Assembly (NCBI RefSeq): GCF_000576595.1
Contig: NZ_AWSA01000025.1
Coordinates: forward strand, 1 to 64,000
From: Intrasporangium oryzae NRRL B-24470
Lineage (GTDB): Bacteria; Actinomycetota; Actinomycetes; Actinomycetales; Dermatophilaceae
Length of the DNA stretch: 64,000 bases
Direction of reading: 5' to 3'
Part shown: one piece after another, positions 47,107-54,380 of the stretch
Numbering within the stretch: position 1 is the first letter of the stretch
Layout of the letters: the number at the start of each line of letters is the position of its first letter
Translations under genes and position numbers: made by a program
The notes under the pieces: model-generated
What the model was told of the DNA's origin: nothing
The model's input: only the letters and a program-made list of their open reading frames with translations
The model's database searches: none

Positions 47107-48828
47107 GTGACCGTGTCGACGGTCGACGCACCCGCGTCCGAGGTCGCTGCGCGCCGCCTCCCCCTCCTCGCCGCGGCGTCTGCGGCCGTGGCCCTCGCGG
47201 CGGCCGACACCTACGTCGTCGTCCTTGCCCTCACCGACATGATGGCCGGGGTCGGGATCGGCATCGACGCGCTCCAGCGGGCGACGCCGATCATCTCCGG
47301 CTTCCTGCTCGGCTACATCGCAGTCCTGCCCCTCATCGGCCGACTGTCCGACCTGCTCGACCGGCGCAGGATCCTCCTCGGCTGCCTCGTCGTCTTCGTC
47401 GTCGGGTCGGCGATCACGGCGCTCGCGGTGGAGATGCCGGTCCTCGTCACCGGCCGCGTCCTGCAGGGCATCGGGGGCGGCGGCCTCGTGCCCGCGACCC
47501 TCGCGCTCGTCGCCGACCTCTGGCCCGCCGACCGACGCGGCACCCCCCTCGGGGCGGTCGGGGCCGTCCAGGAGCTCGGGTCGGTCCTCGGGCCCGTCCT
47601 CGGCGCCGTCATCCTCGCCTGGTCGGGCTGGCGGGCGATCTTCTGGGCCAACGTCGCTGCCGGCGTCGTCCTGTATGCCGTCATCCGCGTCATCGGGGCG
47701 CCGACCGTCGCGTCGGAGTCGGCCGAGTCGGCCGGATCGGGCGAGTCGGCCTCCGTGGTCGGGCGGTCGCGGGTCGTCACGGTCGTCGCCTGGGTCCTCG
47801 CCGCACTCGGGCTCGGCCTGGGCGGGCTCGCCCTCGCGGCACCGGACTCGCTCGTCACCGACGTGGCGCTCGGGGCGCCGTTCGTGGCGTTCACGGGCGA
47901 CTCGCGGGTCGTCACGCCGATCGGGGTCACGGCGCTCGCCCTCCTCCTCTTGCTCGCCGTCCTCACCGCGCCACGCTGGTGGGTGGTCCTGCGCCGGGCC
48001 GACCTCGTCGGTGCCCTGCTCGTCGCGGTCGCCCTCGGCAGCCTCGTCCTGACCTTCGCGTCGTCCGACCCCGAGAAGGAGGTCGTCGGCCCGCTCGGCT
48101 ACACGCTCCTGCCCTTCGGTGCGCTCGCGGTCCTCGCGCTGCTCTGGTGGCACCGTCGAGCCGCCGACCCGCTCGTGCCGCGCGGGGTCGTCCACGCGCG
48201 CGGCCTCAGGTCGCTCGGCGTCAGCCTGCTCGTCGGGGTGGCCCTCGTCGCGGTCATCGTCGACGTGCCGCTCCTCGCGCGTCTCAGTGACCACTACGAC
48301 GAGACCGGCGCGGCACTCGTCCTCGTCCGCTTCCTCGTCGCCGTGCCGGCCGGAGCGTTCCTCGGCGGCTGGTCGCTGCGGCGACTCGGCGACGGGCTCG
48401 TCGCGGGCGCCGGGCTGCTCCTCGGGGCGGCCGGGATGCTCGTCATGTCGGGGTGGACGCTCGGCTCGGTGACCGACACCGGGCCCACGACGACGGTCCT
48501 CGTCCTCGTCGGCTTCGGGGTCGGGCTGGCCCTTGCCCCGGTCAACAACGCCGTGCTGGCGGACTCGCCGTCGCATGCGCACGGTGTCGCCTCGTCGCTC
48601 GTCGTCGTCGCCCGGATGGTCGGGATGGTCGTGGGGCTCGCGTTGCTCACCTCGGTCGGCCTGTCCCGCTACTTCGATGCGGTGCGCCGGCTGCCCGACC
48701 CGCTCGACACCGACGCTCTCGTCGCGACCGGGGTCGTCCAGGTCCAGACGGTGTTCCTCGGCGGCGCGCTCGCCGCGCTCGTCGGTGGCCTGCTCGCCCT
48801 GACGCTCGGGCTGCGCCGCGCCCGCTGA
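47107..48828 (+). CDS. p55: P55-like MFS exporter
   Basis: A 573-aa major facilitator with 12-14 hydrophobic segments and motif A (GRLSDLLDRRRILLGCLV). ADTYVVVLALTDMMAGVGI near the start and GRVLQGIGGGGLVPATLALVADLWP are typical of the P55 (Rv1410-like) branch, which works with LprG to move lipids across the membrane. GTG 47107 starts two bases after the lprG stop, so the genes form an operon. A loop of low-complexity Ser/Ala/Glu (ESAESAGSGESA) lies between transmembrane segments in the middle. Confidence 0.87.
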   Translation: MTVSTVDAPASEVAARRLPLLAAASAAVALAAADTYVVVLALTDMMAGVGIGIDALQRATPIISGFLLGYIAVLPLIGRLSDLLDRRRILLGCLVVFVVGSAITALAVEMPVLVTGRVLQGIGGGGLVPATLALVADLWPADRRGTPLGAVGAVQELGSVLGPVLGAVILAWSGWRAIFWANVAAGVVLYAVIRVIGAPTVASESAESAGSGESASVVGRSRVVTVVAWVLAALGLGLGGLALAAPDSLVTDVALGAPFVAFTGDSRVVTPIGVTALALLLLLAVLTAPRWWVVLRRADLVGALLVAVALGSLVLTFASSDPEKEVVGPLGYTLLPFGALAVLALLWWHRRAADPLVPRGVVHARGLRSLGVSLLVGVALVAVIVDVPLLARLSDHYDETGAALVLVRFLVAVPAGAFLGGWSLRRLGDGLVAGAGLLLGAAGMLVMSGWTLGSVTDTGPTTTVLVLVGFGVGLALAPVNNAVLADSPSHAHGVASSLVVVARMVGMVVGLALLTSVGLSRYFDAVRRLPDPLDTDALVATGVVQVQTVFLGGALAALVGGLLALTLGLRRAR

Positions 48829-48853
48829 CCGGCACCTGGCGGGGGCGGCGACC

Positions 48854-49645
48854 TCAGTCGGCGATCTCGAAGACGACCGGCGCGTGGTCGGAGGCGCCCT
48901 TGCCCTTGCGCTCCTCGCGGTCGATCGCCGCGCCGACCACACGGTCGGCGAGCGCGGGGGAGCACAGCGCGAAGTCGATCCGCATGCCCTGCCGCTTCTG
49001 GAAGCGCAGCTGCGTGTAGTCCCAGTACGTGTACGTGCCCGGCCCGGGGGCGTGCGGCCTCACGACATCGGCGAAGCCCGCGTCGACGACGTGCTGGAAG
49101 GCGGCGCGCTCGGCGGGCGAGGTGTGGGTGCGGCCCTCGTAGTAGGCGACGCTCCAGACGTCGTCGTCCTGCGGGGCGATGTTCCAGTCGCCGAGGAGGG
49201 CGATCTGGGCTCCGGGGTCGGCGGCGATCCAGCCGCGGCCGGCGTCGGCGAGGGCGTCGAGCCACTGGAGCTTGTACTCGAGGTGCGGGTCGTCGAGGGC
49301 GCGGCCGTTGGGGATGTAGAGCGACCACACCCGGACGCCCCGGCACACGGCGCCGATGGCCCGGGCCTCGGCCGCGGCGGGCTCGCCCCAGCCGGGCTGA
49401 CCCTCGAAGCCGACCCTCACGTCGTCGAGACCCACGCGGGAGGCGATCGCGACGCCGTTCCATTGGTTGAGCCCGTGGTGGGCGACCTCGTAGCCCAGGG
49501 CCGCGAACCGGTCGAAGGGAAACTGGTCCTCGCGCGCCTTCGTCTCCTGGATCGCGAGCACGTCGACGTCGGTGCGCTGGAGCCAGGCCTCCACCCGGTC
49601 GATCCTCGAGCGGATGGAGTTGACGTTCCACGTAGCGATGCGCAC
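48854..49645 (-). CDS. xthA: exodeoxyribonuclease III
   Basis: A 263-aa AP endonuclease of the ExoIII family: RIATWNVNSIRSRIDRVEAWL, the Mg-binding Glu in IQETKAREDQFP, WSLYIPNGR, LLGDWNIAPQDDDVW and the catalytic His in KGASDHAPVVFEI. It cuts DNA at abasic sites and trims 3' ends. GTG 49645 is six bases after TAGGGT on the minus strand. Convergent with p55. Confidence 0.95.
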   Translation of the reverse strand: MRIATWNVNSIRSRIDRVEAWLQRTDVDVLAIQETKAREDQFPFDRFAALGYEVAHHGLNQWNGVAIASRVGLDDVRVGFEGQPGWGEPAAAEARAIGAVCRGVRVWSLYIPNGRALDDPHLEYKLQWLDALADAGRGWIAADPGAQIALLGDWNIAPQDDDVWSVAYYEGRTHTSPAERAAFQHVVDAGFADVVRPHAPGPGTYTYWDYTQLRFQKRQGMRIDFALCSPALADRVVGAAIDREERKGKGASDHAPVVFEIAD

Positions 49646-49651
49646 GCCGAC

Positions 49652-49657
49652 ACCCTA
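49652..49657 (-). promoter_or_regulatory. -10 box TAGGGT for xthA
   Basis: TAGGGT on the minus strand is six bases before GTG 49645. Confidence 0.6.
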
Positions 49658-49674
49658 GACGCAGGCACGGACGG

Positions 49675-49710
49675 CGACGGGGCCGGGAGCGTGTGCTCTC
49701 GGCCCCGTCG
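49675..49710 (-). terminator. 16-bp stem-loop after the M4 protease gene
   Basis: CGACGGGGCCGGGAGC (49675-49690) pairs with GCTCTCGGCCCCGTCG (49695-49710) around loop GTGT, with a single wobble/mismatch. It lies between the protease stop and the xthA promoter. A lone GTATGCC word is nearby at 49723. Confidence 0.7.
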
Positions 49711-49754
49711 GTCGATTCGCCCGTATGCCGTCGGGCCCGGTCGTGCGGTCGCGC

Positions 49755-51686
49755 TCAGCAGGCCTCGGTCGCGTCGACGACGAAGCCCTTGTCCTTGACC
49801 CCGGGGTCGCTCACGAGCTGGACCGAGCCGACCGAGGTCGGGATGCAGGGCGAGAGGGTCCCGGCCGGGTAGGAGCCGGTGTAGGTCGCGAGGACGTTGC
49901 CGTTCGCGTCCTTGACGTAGACGTAGTCGAAGTCGAGCTCCGTCGACAGGACGCTGAAGCGGAAGCGGAAGCCCGCGGTGCCGTTGTCGTACGTCCAGGT
50001 GCAGTCGCCGTCGTTGCCGTAGCCGTTCTGCGTGCCGAACGGGATCGTCGCGTTGGCGTCGCCGACGCACGGCGGCGGCGGCGGGGTGCCGGGGGCGCAG
50101 CCGGCCTTGACGCCGACGGCGTCCCAGACCTTGCCCATGTTCGCGGCATACCGGCCGGCGACGGCGATGGTGGAGTTGCGGGCGTCACAGAAGTTGGCGT
50201 ACTCCGGCAGGGCCGTGAAGCCGTTGTAGAAGATCTTCTTGGCCTGGCCGAGCCCGAGCTTGGGCACCGAGACGTCGCAGTCCGCCGTGTGGGTCGGCGT
50301 CGGGTTGCCCGCCGTCGCGCACCCGCGGTTGTAGCCACCCTTGACCGCGAGGAAGTACGCGTGGTTGGCGATGCCGCTGTTGGTGTGGACCCCGCCGTTG
50401 TCGAGGTCCCCGGTGTAGCGGAGCGAGTAGTGGTCGGGGTCGTCGAACTCGCCCGGGTTGCCCATGTTGCGGAAGCCGTGGCTCGTGACGATGACGTCCT
50501 CACCGATGCGCCAGTCGGGCGTGACCGACGGGTCGCGACCGGTGTCCTCGGCGTAGAACTCGGCGGTGTTGCCCATCATGTCGCTGAAGGCCTCGTTGAG
50601 GGCGCCCGGCTCGTTCTCGTAGATGAGGCCCGAGGTGTACTCGGTGACGCCGTGGGTCAGCTCGTGGCTGATGACGTCGAGGCCACCCGAGAGCGGCAGG
50701 CACGACGTGCCGTTGCCGTCGCCGTACGTCATGTAGACGCCGTTCCAGAAGGCGTTGCAGTAGTTCTTCGCGTAGTGGGCGAGGGAGCGGATGACGAGCC
50801 CCTCGTTGTCGATGCTGTTGCGCTTGAAGGTGTCTCGGTAGAAGTCGTCGACGACGTCCGCGTAGTAGTGCGCGTCGACGAGGGGGCGCTGGTCGGGGCT
50901 CGCGAAGAGCGGTGCCTTGGTGTCCCAGACGTCGTTGTCGTCGATTGCCCGCACGACGCTCGACGTCGTGTTGCGGAAGTCGTAGGTCTGCTTGCGGCCG
51001 TCGGCCGAGATCATGACCCACGTGCCGTCGGCGCGCTGGGTGCTGTCGACCGACTTGGTGTCGCCCTTGACGCCCTCGCCGGTCCCCTCGGTCAGCGCGT
51101 TGACGGACTTGACGATGGCGCCGCTGCCCGCGTCGACCCAGCGGACCGGGCGCTCCCCCTGGGCGACGGTGTCGACGACGTAGACGTAACGGTCCGTCTT
51201 CGGGTCGAAGCGGAGCGTCGTGTCGGTCTTGATCTCCTTGGCGCGCGCGGCTGCATCCCCCTTGAGGGACCGGGCCGCGAGGTCTGCCTTTGCCTTCCCC
51301 CGGGCGTCGGCCGTGGTGAGCTTCACGGCGTTACGGGCCCGCAGTCCGGGCAGGTAGGCGCCGACGACGGCGGTCTGGACACCGGCCGTGTCGCTGACGA
51401 CGGTGACCTGGCCGCCGATGACGGTCGCGTTGCCGACCTTCTGCTGGTAGCGGGTCAGCGTGTTGCCGTCCGCGTCCTTCCAGCTGCGCACCTTCGTCAT
51501 GCCGGGCGGCATACGGAAGGCGGCTGCGTCGGCGCCCGACAGGGCGAACGACCCCGCGGGCTCGGGCTTCTTGGCTCCGGCGCTGGTTGTGGCCGGTGTT
51601 GATGCGCTCGCAGCGATCGCGGGCGCACCGGCCATTGCGAACGCCGCTGTGGCGGCGACGGCTCCGGCGATGAGACGTCTGGACAC
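49755..51686 (-). CDS. secreted M4 (thermolysin-type) metalloprotease
   Basis: A 643-aa pre-pro-enzyme. Signal peptide RRLIAGAVAATAAFAMAGAPAIA, a propeptide to about residue 225, then the M4 catalytic domain with Zn ligands in VISHELTHGVTEY and GALNEAFSDMMG and the downstream His region (GVHTNSGIANHAYFLA). The last 100 residues, after a Pro-rich linker (GTPPPPPC), are a Cys-paired beta domain (CTWTYDNGTAGFRFRF, FDYVYVKDANGNVLATYTG) like CUB/P-type appendages. GTG 51686 follows GGAGG by seven bases; the longer frame upstream lacks support. Role: extracellular protein breakdown. Confidence 0.93.
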   Translation of the reverse strand: MSRRLIAGAVAATAAFAMAGAPAIAASASTPATTSAGAKKPEPAGSFALSGADAAAFRMPPGMTKVRSWKDADGNTLTRYQQKVGNATVIGGQVTVVSDTAGVQTAVVGAYLPGLRARNAVKLTTADARGKAKADLAARSLKGDAAARAKEIKTDTTLRFDPKTDRYVYVVDTVAQGERPVRWVDAGSGAIVKSVNALTEGTGEGVKGDTKSVDSTQRADGTWVMISADGRKQTYDFRNTTSSVVRAIDDNDVWDTKAPLFASPDQRPLVDAHYYADVVDDFYRDTFKRNSIDNEGLVIRSLAHYAKNYCNAFWNGVYMTYGDGNGTSCLPLSGGLDVISHELTHGVTEYTSGLIYENEPGALNEAFSDMMGNTAEFYAEDTGRDPSVTPDWRIGEDVIVTSHGFRNMGNPGEFDDPDHYSLRYTGDLDNGGVHTNSGIANHAYFLAVKGGYNRGCATAGNPTPTHTADCDVSVPKLGLGQAKKIFYNGFTALPEYANFCDARNSTIAVAGRYAANMGKVWDAVGVKAGCAPGTPPPPPCVGDANATIPFGTQNGYGNDGDCTWTYDNGTAGFRFRFSVLSTELDFDYVYVKDANGNVLATYTGSYPAGTLSPCIPTSVGSVQLVSDPGVKDKGFVVDATEAC

Positions 51687-51843
51687 CTTTGTCCTCCGAT
51701 GTGTTGGGTGATGGGAGTGCCGCTCCCGGAAGCGCTCACACACCTGCGCGACGCGCGGGGGCGCGGCACCTGAGCCAACGTAGTGGTGTGCGCCCCGGGC
51801 GGCCGGAGGCGCGCCGAGTTGGCGTGCGAGGCAGCAGTGACGT

Positions 51844-51849
51844 AGGACT
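51844..51849 (+). promoter_or_regulatory. -10 box AGGACT (TAGGACT) for the SDR gene
   Basis: AGGACT ends six bases before ATG 51856. Confidence 0.35.
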
Positions 51850-51855
51850 TGCCCC

Positions 51856-52617
51856 ATGACGACAGCCCTCATCACCGGCGCGACCGCGGGCATCGGGCGG
51901 GAGTTCGCCACCCAGCTCGCGCGGCGCAACCACCATCTCGTCCTCGTCGCCCGCGACGCCGAGCGACTCGAGGCCGTCGCGGCCGAGCTCCGGGCAGCCC
52001 ACGGCGTGGACGTCGAGGTGCTCCCTGCCGACCTCTCCGACCGCGCGGCGCTCCAGCGCGTCGCCGACCGGCTCTCGGCGCCCGGCGACCCTGTCGAGGT
52101 CCTCGTCAACAACGCCGGCTACGGCCTCAAGGGCTCGTTCCTCTCGCACGACATCGACGTCGAGGAGCGGCTCTTCGACGTCCTGACGCGGGCGGTCCTC
52201 GTCCTCTCGCACGCGGGCGCCCGGGCCATGAAGGCGCGTGGGCGGGGGACGATCATCAACGTCTCCTCGGTGGCCGGGTTCATCGCGTCGGGGACGTACT
52301 CGGCCGCGAAGTCGTGGGTCACCGTCTTCACCGAGGGCCTCGCCGCCGAGCTCGCGGGCACGGGCGTCACCGCGACGGCGCTCTGCCCGGGCTTCACCGC
52401 GACGGAGTTCCACGAGCGGGCGGCCCTGGCCAAGACAGGGCCGGCGTTCATGTGGCTCGACGCGGCCGACCTCGTGTCGGCGTGCCTCGCCGACGTCGCC
52501 CGAGGCCGGGTCGTCTCCGTCCCGGGCGCCCAGTACAAGGCGATCGTCGGCCTGCTCCGGGTCGTGCCTCGCTCGGCCGTGCGCGGGCGGGTGGCACGCG
52601 TCCAGCGCCGCCGCTGA
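51856..52617 (+). CDS. short-chain dehydrogenase/reductase
   Basis: A 253-aa classical SDR: the cofactor motif ALITGATAGIGREFA, NNAGYGLKG, the catalytic Ser in VSSVAGFIASGTYSAAKSW with Y-x-x-x-K, and PGFTATEFHE. Arg after the glycine motif (VARDAERLE) favours NADP. Substrate unknown; ketone/aldehyde reduction is expected. It stands upstream of pyrE on the same strand, with a separate promoter for pyrE in the gap. Confidence 0.92.
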   Translation: MTTALITGATAGIGREFATQLARRNHHLVLVARDAERLEAVAAELRAAHGVDVEVLPADLSDRAALQRVADRLSAPGDPVEVLVNNAGYGLKGSFLSHDIDVEERLFDVLTRAVLVLSHAGARAMKARGRGTIINVSSVAGFIASGTYSAAKSWVTVFTEGLAAELAGTGVTATALCPGFTATEFHERAALAKTGPAFMWLDAADLVSACLADVARGRVVSVPGAQYKAIVGLLRVVPRSAVRGRVARVQRRR

Positions 52618-52689
52618 CCCTGCCGTCGCGGGTCCGGGAGCCGGGCCGCGCGCGGTCCGCGGGTTTGGTGCGGACCGCGGTGAGCGGCA

Positions 52690-52695
52690 TACGAT
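52690..52695 (+). promoter_or_regulatory. -10 box TACGAT for pyrE
   Basis: TACGAT ends seven bases before GTG 52703 and overlaps a GGCATAC word (52686-52692). Confidence 0.55.
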
Positions 52696-52702
52696 CGGGG
52701 CC

Positions 52703-53260
52703 GTGACTGACGTAGCTGCCGCCCGCGCCCGACTGCTCGAGATCATCAAGGAGAAGGCCATCGTCCACGGACGAGTCACCCTCTCCTCGGGCAAGGAGGC
52801 CGACTACTACGTCGACCTCCGTCGCATCTCGCTCGACGGCGAGGCCGCCCCGCTCGTCGGGATCGTCATGCGCGACCTGACCACGGACCTGTCGTATGCC
52901 GCTGTCGGTGGCCTCACGCTCGGGGCCGACCCGGTCGCGACCTCGATGCTCCACGCAGCAGCTGCGGCCGGCGAGCGGCTCGACGCGTTCGTCGTGCGCA
53001 AGGCCGGCAAGGCGCACGGGCTCCAGCAGCGGATCGAGGGACCGTCCATCGCGGGTCGCCGGGTCCTCGTCGTCGAGGACACGACGACGACGGGCGCGTC
53101 GCCGCTCGCCGCCGTCGAGGCTGCTCGTGAGGTCGGCGCCGAGGTCGTGGCCGTCGCGACCATCGCCGACCGGGCGACCGGTGCCGGCGATCGCATCACG
53201 GCCGAGGCCGGCGTGGAGTACCGCTACGCCTACTCGCTCGAGGAGCTCGGGCTCGCCTGA
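52703..53260 (+). CDS. pyrE: orotate phosphoribosyltransferase
   Basis: A 185-aa enzyme: HGRVTLSSGKEADYYVDLRR, GLTLGADPVATSM, VVRKAGKAHGLQQRIEG and the PRPP-binding loop VLVVEDTTTTGASPLAAVEA. It joins orotate to PRPP in pyrimidine synthesis. GTG 52703 follows TACGAT by seven bases. The final 31 bases overlap the convergent Ada-like gene. No other pyr genes are in the window. Confidence 0.96.
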   Translation: MTDVAAARARLLEIIKEKAIVHGRVTLSSGKEADYYVDLRRISLDGEAAPLVGIVMRDLTTDLSYAAVGGLTLGADPVATSMLHAAAAAGERLDAFVVRKAGKAHGLQQRIEGPSIAGRRVLVVEDTTTTGASPLAAVEAAREVGAEVVAVATIADRATGAGDRITAEAGVEYRYAYSLEELGLA

Positions 53261-53892
53261 GCCCCGAGCTGCACGGGGTAGCCGCGGCGCAGCGCCTCGA
53301 GCGTCGTGGGTGGCGTGAGGACGGCGGCCGTGCCGGTCGTCGGCCTCGCCAGGAGCGTCGCGGCATACGTGTTGTCGGGGCGCCACACGGTGAGCGCCCC
53401 CGCGGTGACGAGGGCCGGGCCGTCGTCGACGAGGACGAAGGCCCCGTCGGGGAGGTCCCCCCACGCGCACGCGTGCAGCCGACGGGTGCGCTGCCGGGCA
53501 TCCCAGCGCTCCTCGTGGAGGATCCGGTCGAGCTCTGGCGCGAGCAGGCGCGAGGCCCCGTGCGCAGCGGCCACGAGGTCGCGGAACGCGGTGTAGGCCG
53601 GACGTCGACACTCGGCGCAGGGCCGGTGGCCCGCCGCGAACGCGACGGCCTCGTCGAGGAAGAAGAGCGGCGTGTAGCGCCCGGGCGCCCACTGCTCGAC
53701 CCGTCGGTCGCGGAAGTCGAGCCTGCAGACGATCCAGGCGCGGCCGACGTGGTGACGCCGGACGTCACGGGGGCCGGCGCCGTCGTGGAGGCGGCCGCGG
53801 TTGCCCATCCAGGCACCGCGCCCGGGCGCGGCGACGACCTCGCCGAGGGGGCTGACCCGGTTGGGCGCGGGGCCGGTCGCGCTGCTGCTCAT
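53230..53892 (-). CDS. uncharacterised protein with Ada-like Cys motif
   Basis: A 220-aa protein. A segment near residue 95, FFLDEAVAFAAGHRPCAECRRP, closely resembles the C-terminal half of the Ada zinc-binding domain (aGFRPCxRCxP), and IVCRLDF, about 40 residues earlier, may supply a third ligand. The usual second Cys of the first Ada pair is missing. The rest (RRLHACAWGDLPDGAFVLVDD, ALTVWRPDN) is not recognised. ATG 53892 overlaps the TGA of the DUF1905 gene, so the two are coupled. Convergent overlap of 31 bases with pyrE. A metal-binding or nucleic-acid role is an inference only. Confidence 0.7.
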   Translation of the reverse strand: MSSSATGPAPNRVSPLGEVVAAPGRGAWMGNRGRLHDGAGPRDVRRHHVGRAWIVCRLDFRDRRVEQWAPGRYTPLFFLDEAVAFAAGHRPCAECRRPAYTAFRDLVAAAHGASRLLAPELDRILHEERWDARQRTRRLHACAWGDLPDGAFVLVDDGPALVTAGALTVWRPDNTYAATLLARPTTGTAAVLTPPTTLEALRRGYPVQLGAQASPSSSSE

Positions 53893-54182
53893 TCGAGCAC
53901 CTCCAGGTGGACGTCGGCCGGGTCGCCCTCGGCGAGGGACTCGGCGCTGCGCACCGACTTCTTCACGGGCAGGACGTAGACCCCGCGGCTCGCGTCGGGG
54001 AAGACCGAGGTCGTCCACGTGCTGCCGCCCACCTCGACCCGGACCCGCACGGATCCGAAACCCCTTGGTGGCCTGGGGCGCTCGCGGATCATGGCGGACG
54101 CGTCCTCGGGCAGGCTGACGAAGAACCAGCTCGACTGGGCCTCCCACCGCCAGAGCTCCGCGGTGAACCGACACGACTCCAT
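53889..54182 (-). CDS. DUF1905 domain protein
   Basis: A 97-aa protein with CRFTAELWRWEAQSSWFFVSLPED, GFGSVRVRVEVGGSTWTTSVFPD and YVLPVKKSVR, the three conserved strands of DUF1905, a small beta-barrel of unknown function. ATG 54182 is assigned by homology; no good Shine-Dalgarno is seen. It is the first of a two-gene unit with the Ada-like protein (ATGA overlap). Confidence 0.82.
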   Translation of the reverse strand: MESCRFTAELWRWEAQSSWFFVSLPEDASAMIRERPRPPRGFGSVRVRVEVGGSTWTTSVFPDASRGVYVLPVKKSVRSAESLAEGDPADVHLEVLE

Positions 54183-54380
54183 GCCCTGACGATACGAGGG
54201 TGCGGCGACACCGCATGCTGCCGAGCCCGGCGCATGACCATCGAGGCGGTCACCCGGTCTGGCGGTTGAGGGGGGTGGTGCCGCTGATGGTGCCTCCGGA
54301 TGTGCTCTCGATGGCGCGCCCGAAGCCCCGAGGAAAACGGGAGGCGCGCTGTCGGGGGTGGTCGGTAGCGTCTTGTCACT

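Noticed and set aside
44938-48942. Minus-strand open frame of about 1334 codons
   Set aside because: Antisense to the kinase, lprG and p55; no domain visible and composition dominated by D, R, E and G.
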